Shown: in pieces, positions 1 to 10,525 of the stretch
How the letters are laid out: each line of letters opens with the position of its first letter
Numbering within the stretch: position 1 is the first letter of the stretch
From: Schistosoma haematobium
Lineage: Eukaryota; Platyhelminthes; Trematoda; Strigeidida; Schistosomatidae
Direction of reading: 5' to 3'
NCBI RefSeq assembly: GCF_000699445.3
Contig: NC_067202.1
Coordinates: 1,717,565 to 1,781,564, forward strand
DNA: 64,000 nucleotides
Program-made: the position numbers and the translations under genes
The notes under the pieces: model-generated
Seen by the model: only the letters and a program-made list of their open reading frames with translations
Database searches by the model: none
What the model was told of the DNA's origin: nothing

Positions 1-375
1 GAAAGTTCATAAAAGTATATACCATAGATGAATTACAAATTAAGGTGAAACAATTGTTTAACATTTCTTAGTTTTTTATAATTTTCTAAGAGATTTCAAT
101 CTCATTCATTATAATTCATTTAACTAAGTAATTGAATGATAGACAGAAAACTTTGACATGATAAACCAACTCTGTCAAATTCACTACTTATTTCAGTAGA
201 TAGTGCTTTTTACTTTACATCAATTTTCAATTGATTGACATGTTTGTTTGAAATGTAATCAAAACAATTAGATGTTATGTCATTCAATAGGTGAAATAAA
301 TGCTTTAGAGAAATATTATGAATATGATTCTTTTATTTTTAATCAGTTTATTTAGTCATCCAATCATTTTTGTTT
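1..375. other. AT-rich sequence, nothing recognised
   Basis: No coding signal, tRNA-like box or terminal repeat seen. It ends at the border of the first family A element. Confidence 0.5.
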
Positions 376-725
376 TCAGTATAGGGTTGTGAAGTTTATT
401 AAGTTTTTGATTGAGATCATGAACTGATTGATGTTAGACCACCATTAAAAACCTGGAACTACTGGGTGGCGTTTCGTCCTAGCATGAGACTCTTCGGCAG
501 TACGCATTCACGATCCCGCTTGCCGGATTCGAACCCAGGGCCTTCAGATGCTGTGACCAGTGGAGCTAATCTGTGTTGGGTAGAGAAAGGTATCTAGCTG
601 AGGTAAATAAACGTCTCATATCCGATGTTAGTCGAACCCTACTGGTCACAATTTCTCACTAGAACTTAAGAAGTTGCATTATGAAACCAGTCACTAGTGA
701 GCACACAATTATTATAATATAGGGG
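376..725 (-). repeat. Family A tRNA-headed hammerhead element, degenerate
   Basis: Starts with the family end CAGTATAGGGTTGTG and runs through the antisense hammerhead (about 449-515) and the antisense B box (GATTCGAACCC at 527). It ends in the family head, which includes CACTAGTGAG near 690. The ribozyme core on the minus strand reads CUGCCGAAGA and is predicted dead. Confidence 0.75.
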
Positions 726-961
726 TCGGTTGAAATTATAGGACTTCATGAATGACATTTTCGAAGTTTATTTAACTTTTGTGCTGTGAAATATTTTTTA
801 TGTGAATAATTTTGTAAATAACCTCTTAAAATACACAAGTCTTCCAAGTTTGCTTTTACAGACTTGATTTTCAATATTGTTGAGTTAACCAGCTCTCAAG
901 AGTGCTGATTATTATCTATTCAGAAGGGTATTTTTGTAGATATTATAGTAATTTAATGGTC

Positions 962-1266
962 GAATTCGTGATTTAATTAAAGATGGACCATCATGGAAGA
1001 CCTGGAAGCAATGGATGGCCGTTCCGTCCTAGTATAGGACTTCTCATCAGTGCATACCCGCGATCGGGCTCATGGGATTCGAAATCCTGCCGGCTCAGTG
1101 GTCTAGAAGTTAAGCGTTCGCTCGCGATCCCGGTAGGTTCTGGGTTCGAGTGTGACGTGCTGGATCGTGGGTATGCACCGCTAAGAAGCCCCATACTAGG
1201 ACAAAACAGCCATCCAGTGCTTCCAGGTCTTTCATGGTGGTCTATCTTTAATTAAATTACGAATTC
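962..1266. repeat. Head-to-head family A palindrome (fold-back)
   Basis: The two ends are inverted copies: GAATTCGTGATTTAATTAAA at 962 faces TTTAATTAAATTACGAATTC at 1246. A hammerhead region sits in each arm (minus about 1003-1052, plus about 1160-1222), with a tRNA-like A/B-box segment between them (1091-1151). Both cores are mutated. The 90-codon plus frame and the 67-codon minus frame are translations of the two arms, not genes. Confidence 0.8.
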
Positions 1267-2880
1267 AACCACTAAATTATTGTTTACTCAGTGAAAATAA
1301 TGAATATATGATAGATAATTGTTTGAAAGAACAGCCAGTTTAAATACGTAAATGTGAAACATTTTATAAATATACATGTTTAGACGAATGTATTGCTTTT
1401 AGACAACAAAAAACAAAGATTAGGCATCATTTTTGTCATTAAATGAATTTGGCAATATCAAAATAGAATGAATGTGATGTATAGAAACACTTAAACTCAA
1501 GAGTAATCTATTAGGACATTCTTTTGGAAGTTTCATCTTACAAACTGAATATAGTTAGATAATTATTAGAAATTAATAGTGGCTGAAAGTCTGTTTCGTT
1601 CGTATATAAGACTGTTTACAAATATACATTTAAAAATCAACAATGGGTCATACTTAGGAGTTCTGGTAAGAAGCCATGATCAATGGAATTCAACTATCTA
1701 GGGTGTGAAACAAATGTCATTAATGATTTTGTATGATGATCGTGTAATATCAAGTATCAAACTAGTGGTTTGAGCATTAGACGCTCTCTGTGGGTTCAGG
1801 GTCGTATTCCTGGTGCAATGGTGAACGAACGAATCAGTTGTGGGTTGTTGCTTGATTTTTAATTATTGCCAGTCTGTAGTGTAAAATTTTGAATGTAACT
1901 AACTCTACAACACCCTATGATAAAAGATATTTGTTGTTATAGGAAAACTAACCGAATATATTTTAAAGCCTATAAAAACCATAAAGTTGATTCAAACCAG
2001 AGCTTTGGATACTTCAGAATAGTTCAAAAATAATGACGGTCAGAAAGTGAATTTGAAGAGTTACATTTACGCGACTTAATCCCATTCATAATAAAATCTT
2101 TTTACAGTCAATAGAAAACTAATTTATATTGAGATGTAGAATGGTAATTGAAGGTAGTCGATAGAAAATCTTGCTTAACTTAGACCTCACACCGCTTGGC
2201 ATTTTGAATGTAAAGTAGTTACTAACCAGTTGGATTAAGAAATAGTTGTACAGTATTAAAAATTGGTTAAAACTATTAAAAAAAACATTATAAACTATTA
2301 AACTTCAACTTAATAGTTTAAAAGTTATGCGTTCACTTTGAATTTCTTGGATTCGATTCTCGGCAATATGTATCTATGATGCTATCACAGTTTGAATTCA
2401 AGACTTTCAGGTTTGGAGATAATCCCATAGCCATTAAATCACATAGTTACTATCCAAATAATTATACTCAATTATATCTTAGAAATTCAGCATATCTATT
2501 AAATTACAAAGGTCATAACGCATTGGATTATGAACTATGTTAGTTGTAAACATTATTCAACAGAGAAAAAAGTAAAGAAAGAATAGAGTTCAAATTCTTG
2601 TCATAAATGTAGGTTGTGAACTGTGATGATAAACTGAAGTGATCTATGAATTGAACATAGATCTTTATAAGTGTAAAATGTAGTTAAAAATATATTGTTT
2701 GTATATGTTTTTTTATTGATTTGTACTATTCATTATTATCAACAATAGTCAAGTTTGTGAACAATATTTTGATATCTTGTATGATAAATACTGCATTTCG
2801 AAATCCCTTAAGAGCATAAATATTGGAATGTAAGTAAATCCAATTGACGGTAAGACTATAGTCTATGGATGAGCTAATCA
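1267..2880. other. No gene seen; old repeat remnants
   Basis: AT-rich. A tRNA-like remnant lies near 1765-1830 (GTGGTTTGAGCATTAGACG then a GGTTC-like box), and another near 2320-2385 (AAGTTATGCGTTCAC then GATTCGATTC). Both resemble decayed heads of family A-type elements. No ORF worth keeping. Confidence 0.4.
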
Positions 2881-2884
2881 GCTA

Positions 2885-3295
2885 ATCATGATCTCAATCA
2901 AAAACTTAATAATCTCCACAACCCCTATACCGATAATTAACATGTACTCACTAGTGACTAGCTTTGTGAGAGAATTCTCAGAGTTCTAGGGAGAAGCCAT
3001 GATCAGTAGAGCTAATCCGTGTCGGATAGAGACAGACATCTACATCAGTGCAATGGAAAATGATCGCGCAATTTCGTGGATTGGTTGATGCCGCCTCAGT
3101 GGTCCAGTAGGTTGAGCTTTCGCGCACGAGACTGAAGGTCCTGTGTTCTGATCCCTTGAGCGGGATCGTGGATGCGCACTTTTGAGGAGTCTCACAATAG
3201 GACTCAACGTCCGTCCGGTGCTTGCAGGTTTCCAACCGTGGTCTAACATCAATCGGTTCATGATCTCAATCAAAAACTCAATCAGAAACATTTGA
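2885..3295 (+). repeat. Family A elements, tail plus near-full copy
   Basis: A tail (GATCTCAATCAAAAACTTAA through CTCCACAACCCC) at 2888-2926 is followed from about 2940 by a family head (ACTCACTAGTGACTAGC), the tRNA-like part (CTCAGTGGTCCAGTAGGTTGAG), the hammerhead region (about 3170-3222) and the same tail. The core is damaged: TTTGAGGA replaces CTGAGGA and GAAA reads CTCA. Confidence 0.75.
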
Positions 3296-3479
3296 GGGAT
3301 TTTAAGGTCATGGTGTTTATTTCATTACCTGATACTAACATGCAATTGATTCACAGAGGATTTTAGACAAAACATAATTAATGAGCGACTACAATAAATG
3401 CGATTACTAAGAAGTTCTTTTACTTGTGATTGTGGGGATCAAATGACTTGCGGACCTTGTACAAATTACCGTGATGATG

Positions 3480-4470
3480 TCATTCGATGTAATATGTGTT
3501 AGAGGAAGAAGACAATTGACAGACTCGTTCGAGGTAAAGACCGGTGTCAGGCAAGGTTGCTTACTCTCACCCTTTCTCTTTCTCCTGGTGATCGACTGGA
3601 TCATGGAGACGTCGACATCTGAAGGGAAACGCGGGATACAATGGACATCTAGGATGCAGTTAGACGATCTAGACTTCGCAGATGATCTGGTCGTCCTATC
3701 GCAATCGCAACAACAAATGTAGGAGAAAACAACCAGTGTGGCAGCAGCCTCAGCAGCAGTAGGTCTCATCATACACAAAGAGAAAAGCAAGATTCTTCGA
3801 TACAACACAGCATGCACCAATCCAGTCACAATTGACGGAGAGGATTTGGAAGACGTAAAAACCTTTACATATCTGGGCAGCATCATTGATGAACATGGTG
3901 GGTCTGATGCAGATGTGAAGGCATGAATCGGCAAAACAAGAGCAGCATATCTACAACTGAACAACATCTGGAACTCAAAACAACTCTCTGTCAACCAACA
4001 CCAAATTCACAATCTTCAATACAAATGTCAAGACAGTTCTATTGAATGGGGCGGAAACTTGAAGAACTACGAAAGCAGTCATCCAGAAGATACAGGTGTT
4101 TATTAACAGTTGTCTACACAAAATACTTCTGATTCGTTAGCCAGACATTATTAGCAGCAACCAACTGTGGGAAAGAACAAGCCAGATCCCAGCGGAGGAG
4201 GAAATAAGGGAGAAGTGCTGGAAGTGGATAGGACACACATTGAGGAAAGCACTGAACTGCATCACAAGACAAGCCCTCACATGGAATCCTCAAGGCCAAA
4301 GGAGAAGAGGAAGACCAAAGACAACATTACGCCGGGAAATAGAGATAGACATGAGAGAGATGAACAAGAACTGGATGGAATTAGAAAAGAAGGCCCAGTA
4401 CAGAGTGGGTTGTAGAATGCTGGTCGGCGGCCTATGCTCCATTAGGAGTAACAGGCGTAAGTAAGTAAGG
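3480..4470 (+). pseudogene. RTE/SR2-type LINE reverse transcriptase, 5'-truncated and broken
   Basis: The frame at 3471-3722 carries RT motifs: VRQGCLLSPFLFLLV, then LDDLDFADDLVVLS, where FADD is the catalytic YxDD-type box, then GLIIHKEKSKIL and TFTYLGSIIDEHGG. A TAG at 3720 and a TGA at 3924 interrupt the same frame where related copies have Gln and Arg codons; both fit C-to-T changes. The frame shifts after about 3990, and the C-terminal end ([20 protein letters not shown] ... SNRRK) is in another frame at 4240-4464. It ends with the family's GTAAGTAAGTAAGG tail. No endonuclease domain remains. RTE/SR2 assignment is from recalled schistosome LINE sequence, not a search. Confidence 0.88.
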
Positions 4471-4578
4471 AAGGAAGAAGTATGTTAGAATAAGATTTTT
4501 TCGCTCGATCCAGATTGAGACTAAGGCAAATTATGACAAGTGTTGCGAACTGGATTATAAAATCACCACTAACACTAG

Positions 4579-5012
4579 TTACAGCCAGGTTCTACAATAT
4601 ATACGGATGACTGGAGAGCGTACAGATGCCTATATAGACTTGGTTGTATGCATCGGATCGTTATCCACAAGTGGCATTTTATGAACCCAACAACCAGAGT
4701 GCACACAAACAATATTGAAGCTATATGGTCGCGGCTGAAAGTGTTTTTGCGACCTTATCATGGCTCTAGAGCCCGACTATTAAGGAGCCATATGGACAAT
4801 TTCCTCTACCATATGTATTGTGATTTTAGAACCTCTGAACCTCTTTCTAACGTTGAAAAGTTTTTAAACCATGTAAAAGAAGTGTATCTACTTTAATTCT
4901 TTGGTTTTGTATATTATATTTTTACTTTATACTAACTGTTTTCTGATTGACTAATATTCCGTAAGGTTACTTAGGATTCGTTGAAAGATCGTCCATAAAT
5001 TATAGTCTCATC
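4579..5012 (+). mobile_element. Merlin (IS1016-like) DNA transposon 3' fragment
   Basis: The frame 4579-4893 reads PGSTIYTDDWRAYRCL, then HKWHFMNPTTRVHTNNIEAI, then WSRLKVFLRPYHG. This is the C-terminal catalytic part of ISXO2/IS1016-type DDE transposases, with the second Asp in TDDW and the Glu in HTNNIEAIW. Merlin elements are known from S. mansoni. The stop at 4894 is followed by about 115 nt ending TCGTCCATAAATTATAGTCT CATC, the same end as the MITE at 25857-26148. The N-terminal half is missing and a stop (TAG at 4576) precedes, so it is a dead fragment. Confidence 0.82.
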
Positions 5013-5024
5013 AATGAATCCATT

Positions 5025-5364
5025 GGGTCTAGAGATTAGGCGTTTATAAACATTACCAAAGGTCTTGGCTTCGATCCCTAGTAGTGGGTTTGTAGATGTT
5101 TACTACTGCTGACAAGGACAAAACGAATGTTCAGTGTTTTTTTGGGCTTTCATTAATTGCCTAATTCTAATCAATTCAAGATCTAGATAACTAAGGTAGT
5201 TAAATAACGGTTTATGAAAGAAGAAAATCACATTCATATCCATTAAAAAGTTTCCAATAAAATTCTAACTGATTAATTTCACATTTTCTATTTACAATAA
5301 TTCACTACTACATTAAACTCAGAATTATAAAAGTGGGTGCGCACTATCACGGAGGAGTCCCACA
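5025..5364 (+). repeat. Family A hammerhead fragments up to the assembly gap
   Basis: 5025-5160 is a decayed copy (GGTCTAGAGATTAGGCG, GCTTCGATCCC, ACTGCTGACAAGGAC). 5333-5364 is a fresher one (GGTGCGCACTATCACGGAGG then AGTCCCACA), cut by the run of Ns. Confidence 0.6.
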
Positions 5365-5864
5365 NNNNNNNNNNNNNNNNNNNNNNNNNNNNNNNNNNNN
5401 NNNNNNNNNNNNNNNNNNNNNNNNNNNNNNNNNNNNNNNNNNNNNNNNNNNNNNNNNNNNNNNNNNNNNNNNNNNNNNNNNNNNNNNNNNNNNNNNNNNN
5501 NNNNNNNNNNNNNNNNNNNNNNNNNNNNNNNNNNNNNNNNNNNNNNNNNNNNNNNNNNNNNNNNNNNNNNNNNNNNNNNNNNNNNNNNNNNNNNNNNNNN
5601 NNNNNNNNNNNNNNNNNNNNNNNNNNNNNNNNNNNNNNNNNNNNNNNNNNNNNNNNNNNNNNNNNNNNNNNNNNNNNNNNNNNNNNNNNNNNNNNNNNNN
5701 NNNNNNNNNNNNNNNNNNNNNNNNNNNNNNNNNNNNNNNNNNNNNNNNNNNNNNNNNNNNNNNNNNNNNNNNNNNNNNNNNNNNNNNNNNNNNNNNNNNN
5801 NNNNNNNNNNNNNNNNNNNNNNNNNNNNNNNNNNNNNNNNNNNNNNNNNNNNNNNNNNNNNNNN
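5365..5864. other. Assembly gap, 500 Ns
   Basis: Exactly 500 unknown bases, so probably a placeholder rather than a measured length. Family A sequence on the left and an LTR-like repeat on the right suggest an unresolved repeat. The long X-containing frames across it are artefacts. Confidence 0.99.
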
Positions 5865-5914
5865 ACTAAGGTATTCTGTTGATCGTCACCACATGTCTTC
5901 TCGTTCACTGCAAT

Positions 5915-6230
5915 TGTCGTTTGTGCTACTGATGTCGATTGATATAAGTAGTATATATCATCAATGGAAAATGAAATACCTGGCAGCAGAAGGTTAAGTA
6001 GATAGAAGAAAATAGAACGAGAACAGAGAACTATCGTTGTGGAAATGAAGAAACAGTAAAGTGTGATATGATTGATTGACATTTGCAAAGGGAACAGTCA
6101 AGTTTGATGCAAGTGATTGACATTTTGCAAATGAAGTATTTACTGTATAGATCTCAGATTTTACTGAAATATTCTGTAATGTTGTGGTAAGAAAACATTC
6201 GATTGTCCCTACTTACGCTCTCGTTTATCA
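5915..6230 (+). repeat. LTR-like dispersed repeat (GTGCTACT family), copy 1
   Basis: TGTGCTACTGATGTCGATTG, then ATAAGTAGTATATA, GGCAGCAGAAGG and TTTTGCAAATGAAGTATTT, ending near CTCGTTTATCACACA. It matches repeats at 18985-19200, 38721-38985 and, in part on the minus strand, 42925-43000. TG/CA ends and a conserved length of about 280-300 suggest a solo LTR. No target duplication was found here. Confidence 0.5.
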
Positions 6231-6441
6231 CACAACAAGTTGCCAGCTTATTGTTAAATTTATTTTTTGATGAGACAATAATGACCTGTAGTCAAGGGGA
6301 CTAAGTAATGAAAGAAAAAAACACAAACCCATTTATTAGATCATATATTATTAGGAATTATTACAAGTACACCTAATCTTCACATAACACGGTGTGTTAT
6401 ACTATGTGACTTAGAGGTAAGTTGGAGTAAAAAAATGTATC

Positions 6442-6900
6442 AGAAGGGGTTTTGTGGAGATTTTAGTAATTTCAATAGTTGAGATCATGAGTTAATTGAA
6501 GCCAAATCACCATGGAAAACCTGGAAGCATTAGACAACCGTTTCGTTCTATTGTGGGGCTCTTCGTTGGAAGTGTGCATCCACAATCCCGCCCCCTAAGA
6601 TTCGAACCCAGGACCTGTCAGTCTTGAGCGCGAACACTTAACGTCTAGACCACTGTGAGATAGTAACTAACTGAAGACAATGGCTTAACCTTTAGACTAC
6701 TCAGTCAGTACTCAATCGTTTGCCTTTCTAACTGCAATCCATTCTAGATATTTGATAACTACTTTCCAGTTGTCGGTGAGTAATTGTTAAGTAAGTTGGT
6801 CACGAGATCTGATAATGCCGGGTTCGACCCATGGCACTCTTAAGGAGTCTCATGAAAGTCTGAGACTAAGGTTAGGTTATGAGTTTAACTATATTCCATT
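6442..6900 (-). repeat. Family A element, 5' arm and decayed interior
   Basis: Begins CAGAAGGGGTTTTGTGGAGA, the outer end seen in many copies. The antisense hammerhead (about 6525-6578) and antisense tRNA-like part (6600-6660) follow. A second decayed part at 6790-6870 keeps GTTCGACCC and AAGGAGTCTCATGAAAG. Cores are not intact. Confidence 0.65.
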
Positions 6901-7289
6901 TGACCTTCAACCGATATATATATTATTGTTAACCCCTCTCTTCCACGTCTTGCCTTATTAAGACGCTCTTTTATTGTGCTGATATGAGATGTGAAAACTT
7001 TTAAGAATGTAAAATTGTGCTAGGCCTAACGTCGGCTACAACTAAATTCACTTATTCAATGGCTTGAATTTCTTTAGCCGTATGATAACTATAAAGTGGA
7101 AACCATTATTGCATAATAATTATAAGTTGATAGAAAAAATTCAGATTTGAGCTTTTAGTGTATTGAAAAATACTCGAACAATACAATAGGTTTTTCTCTA
7201 AGGATCACAGTTTTAAACCCGTAATGGTTTGAATCAACACAACTGTTGATATTCTGGATTGGATTTTGACCAGCCTTTGTTGACAAATG
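6901..7289. other. No gene seen
   Basis: AT-rich; no coding or repeat signal that I could place, apart from similarity of 6900-7040 to generic repeat-flanking sequence. Confidence 0.35.
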
Positions 7290-7640
7290 TATATCATATA
7301 CGTTGGTGATTGAAGGTAGACGACAGGGGGATTCTAGTTGTTTTAGGTTTAATGATATATGGCACTCATCAGAAGAGTGTACTAGTAATCTTGATGGAGT
7401 CAATACTCCTGGCGGATCTGATTTTGTCTCATCACTGAGTGATTCTAGTAACGACTGTGCTCCTATAGAACTGAAATGTATTGATAGTTGATTGATTACT
7501 CAACATTGATCAAAGTCATATATATATCAAGGTATTCTTAGTGTTGATCAATTTCAAGTCACTTAAACTAATGGTCGCATTACAATATGATCAACGATAA
7601 AAGTGTCTTGACATATATAACATTAGTTACTACTTAATGA
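7290..7640 (-). repeat. Family C tRNA-headed hammerhead repeat, degenerate
   Basis: Contains the marks of family C: GATTGAAGGTAGACGACAGG, GGCACTCATCAG at the antisense ribozyme core, GTAATCTTGATGGAGTCAAT, and further on TGATCAATCAATTGTAAAAC. The ribozyme strand has lost the conserved GAAAC side. Confidence 0.6.
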
Positions 7641-8094
7641 TCAATCAATTGTAAAACTTGACTCTTAATATATTACCTCGATTTAACTAATATAATATTA
7701 AGATACAAGAACATTTGAATTGACGAGTTCTGAAGAAAATCATCATATTAATCTTATATCCTACTGTTTATCATAATCCATACATTTTTTTCACTTTTTA
7801 CTATGTCTTGATTTATTTATTCATTTCTATTTAATTTATGAAATCGAGATTTTTCTTTTAGTAACTCCGTTTTTGCACACATACACACTCACACACAGAC
7901 CCATATGAGTAAAGTGTGTTAGAGTTGAGGTATGTAACACCAACATGCTGGTATTTTGTTTGTCTGTTTTTCTCTTCTTTGTTTCTCATTCATCACTTTT
8001 TATTGTCAATATCAGTTTACTGCATCATGTTGATTTTTTTTTCTTCACATGAATTTCGTTGTTTTTTTTTCATGACAAGGAGAAATCGAAATTT
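7641..8094. other. AT-rich intergenic sequence with T-rich and CA-rich tracts
   Basis: A (CACA) run at 7876-7897 and several T runs. The frame at 7916-8170 is T-rich translation leading into the microsatellite. Confidence 0.4.
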
Positions 8095-8103
8095 TCCGCT
8101 ACC

Positions 8104-8131
8104 CCCACCCTCCCTCTCTCTCTCTCTCTCT

Positions 8132-8168
<37 letters not shown>
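8104..8168. repeat. Compound microsatellite (CT)n(AT)n
   Basis: CCCTCCCTCTCTCT passes directly into TATATATATA over about 65 nt. Confidence 0.95.
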
Positions 8169-8171
<3 letters not shown>

Positions 8172-8208
8172 CTTGACCTGTGTTCTATTGGATACAGAAC
8201 AAACACTT

Positions 8209-8211
8209 GGA

Positions 8212-8243
<32 letters not shown>

Positions 8244-8960
8244 ATAATAATAATAATAATAATAATAACGGTGATAACAATAATAGTACTAATCGATATG
8301 TTGATGCTGACTGTTGTGAGTTGTACCGCGTATAAAACTTTGTGTTGAATAAATATTTCTGATTAGCGTATTTTTAGCGAGTTAGTTTTCGACAGGATGA
8401 GGTCGCTTGCCCCATGCCCAACCCTCCTCCTTTATCTGGGCTCGGGACCGGCAGTAGCCCCGGAGGGACTCCAAAACTATCATTATACTTAAATTAAAAG
8501 TTTGTGTTTATTGTATAAACGGGATATTATGGTTGGATCGCGAAAAAATGAATACTTTTGTGAGCTCAAACAATCATTATATAGTAATATTAATAATAAT
8601 AATAATAATAATAGCGGTAATAACAATAATAGTACTAATCGATATCTTAATACTGACTGTTGTGAATTGTACCGGGTATAAAACTTTATGTTGAAATTTG
8701 TATTGATCATTGTCAGTATGATCCATAACTATGATTATACTTAAATTAAAAGTTTGTTTTTATTGTACAAATGGGATATTATAGTTGGATCGCGAAAAAA
8801 ATGAATACTTTTGTGAGCCTCAAACAATCATTATATAGTAGTAATAGTAATAATAATAATAATCTATCATTTACCATTATGTCAGTTATAGTTTCGATCT
8901 TGTCAGTTGATATAGTGCAACCTGATACAATAACCATTGGTTTAATGGTTTAAGTATTCT
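8209..8960 (+). repeat. Tandem duplication of a ~240-nt unit with (TAA)n blocks
   Basis: A (TAC)n(TAA)n tract at 8209-8269 is followed by AATAGTACTAATCGATAT and a GTTGTGA(G/A)TTGTACC segment. That stretch recurs at 8580-8695, preceded by AAATTAAAAGTTTGT at 8491, and the latter repeats at 8742. TTGGATCGCGAAAAA appears at 8533 and 8784, about 251 nt apart. A short GC-rich repeat (8375-8478) is embedded. Confidence 0.85.
8375..8478 (+). repeat. Short GC-rich dispersed repeat, copy 1
   Basis: GCGAGTTAGTTTTCGACAGG, CCCCATGCCCAACCCTCCTC, GGGACCGGCAGTAGCCCCGG and AGGGACTCC. The same unit is at 11713-11815 (+) and 44250-44345 (-). Confidence 0.8.
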
Positions 8961-9059
8961 TCTTTTGATCATTAATTCGTCGATTTGAATTTCAGTGTCA
9001 CCTAATTTGAGTTGGTCAGACGGCTAGTATCACTGACTGTCATACACCAAAAGAATGGT

Positions 9060-9400
9060 TGGAATTCGAGTAAATAAATCTACATCCTATCGACATCCTG
9101 GACAGACCAATGTTAGACCTTCGTTGAAAACCTGGAAGTATTGGACGGCGATGTCGACCACCTGAAGACAATAGAAGATCGTCAAGCAATATTGTAAACT
9201 GATTGAATGTTGACGCCGTTGGATGATGACTCAGTGGACTGGAGGTTAAGCATTCGTGCGAGACCGAAGGTCCTAGGTTCAATTCAAGCGTTCATCGTCA
9301 TAGATGTACACTGTTGAAGAGTCTCATACTGAGACGAAACGGCCGTTCAGTGCTTCTGGGTTCTCAATAGTGGTCTAACTTAGATCGGGTCAGGATTTCA
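9060..9400 (+). repeat. Family A element, palindromic, degenerate
   Basis: Antisense arm at 9112-9155 (TTAGACCTTCGTTGAAAACC then a broken CGATGTCGACCACC). tRNA-like part at 9232-9290. Plus hammerhead at about 9310-9356 with intact stem II (GUCU/AGAC) and GAAAC, but the core starts UUGAAGA instead of CUGANGA, so catalysis should be lost. Long frames here are shadows. Confidence 0.7.
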
Positions 9401-10030
9401 AAAATGTTCAGCATATTCCATGAACTTATACTTACAGATCAACATTTGTAAATCGGTTACATGACGTCAACCATCATTTACCTCAACATGTGACGTTTGT
9501 TGATTAAGTAGGGTGTTGGGAGACATCTAGGGGTGATCAATCCAAAGAGTGGCATCAGTTCCCGAAGTTAATGATTGCCTATCTCAGCCATGTTTGTGGT
9601 TAAAAATTACTTGGATGAGGTCTGTGAATAATACTTTAGCACATATCTTGTGTTCATAAATTATCTACTTTTATTCTTAGAATATTCTTTTATCAATATC
9701 GTGTTATCCAGTATATAATGTCTATCAGCTTCTATTAACTGAATAAAAATTGACGATGTCACTTACAATGATGTTGGGTTTGAATCCTACATAGGGAGCA
9801 TAAATTACTCCAATATTGTATACATACCTAGCTGATTTATGCTAAATAGAACAAACACTGTGTGAAACGGGACTTTCTGTCTAACTAACTTAGAGTATCT
9901 TACATCAAAACTTATTTCAATATGATTTATGCCGGTGTACTCCTGATTTCCGGTTTGCACAATTCTATTTTAATTGTTTACTAAGTTAGTGTAAATATTT
10001 CCATTTTGTTATTATCATTGCAATGTGAAT
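9401..10030. other. No gene seen; one tRNA-like remnant
   Basis: 9745-9850 looks like a decayed Sm-alpha head (TGTTGGGTTTGAATCC then TACATACCTAGCTGA). The rest is plain AT-rich sequence. Confidence 0.35.
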
Positions 10031-10031
10031 A

Positions 10032-10170
10032 ACGTGCCGATCATTTGATGCAATGGGTAATGGGTTCGAATCCCAGTGTGTATATCAACACTGAGGTTCA
10101 GGTATATCCAGCTGACGAGTCCAAAATCGGACGAAACAATGAGAGTCCTGTATTCTACTATTAACCAATA
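10032..10170 (+). repeat. Sm-alpha element (tRNA-like head plus hammerhead)
   Basis: Short tRNA-derived SINE: weak A-box region from 10037, strong B box (GGTTCGAATCC), AACACTGAGGTTCAGG spacer, and the ribozyme at 10104. It ends in CTACTATTAACC, equal to the CCACTGCTAACC end of other copies. Confidence 0.75.
10104..10155 (+). ncRNA. Type I hammerhead ribozyme, Sm-alpha family, core intact
   Basis: Core CUGACGA, stem II GUCC/GGAC with loop AAAAUC, GAAA, a tiny stem III (A-U, C-G) and cleavage triplet GUC. Stem I AUAUCCAG pairs with CUGUAUUC with one internal mismatch. A tRNA-like head with GGTTCGAATCC (10063-10073) precedes it. All positions required for catalysis that I can check are present. 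Sm-alpha hammerheads are established in S. mansoni. Confidence 0.85.
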
Positions 10171-10436
10171 TTGAATTTTACTTCAGTTAATCTTGTTAAA
10201 TGTAACTTTTTAAAATTCTAGTGTGACATGATATAAATTTATTATTGATTAAATAGTTTCAATGTAGACAAGATGATCACAATCAGTCAGTAATCAAGAA
10301 ATATAATGACTATCTACCATCATCGGTATCATTAATTTAATTCTATTTTTAGTAAATAAAGAAGGTCTATTTATATGGAAATGTATTTGTTTTCATAAAT
10401 TTCATTCTTGATCCTGTACAGTCGTATATATTACTT

Positions 10437-10525
10437 TCTTACTTAAGCCTATTACCTCTCGTGGAGGAGCATAGGCCGCCTACCAGCGCTCTCCATCTAA
10501 CTCTATCCTGAGTAATCCTGCAATG
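10437..10525 (-). mobile_element. RTE-type LINE 3' end fragment
   Basis: CTTACTTAAGCCTATTACC then GGAGCATAGGCCGCC is the antisense of the RTE C-terminus and tail seen at 4420-4470. Confidence 0.75.

Noticed and set aside
983..1255. 90-codon plus and 67-codon minus frames with similar peptides
   Set aside because: The similarity comes from the palindromic family A element; both are arm translations.
3407..3994. 195-codon minus frame opposite the RT
   Set aside because: The plus strand carries clear RT motifs; this is the antisense shadow.
5288..6088. Long frames of 178-266 codons across the gap
   Set aside because: Open only because Ns hide stops.
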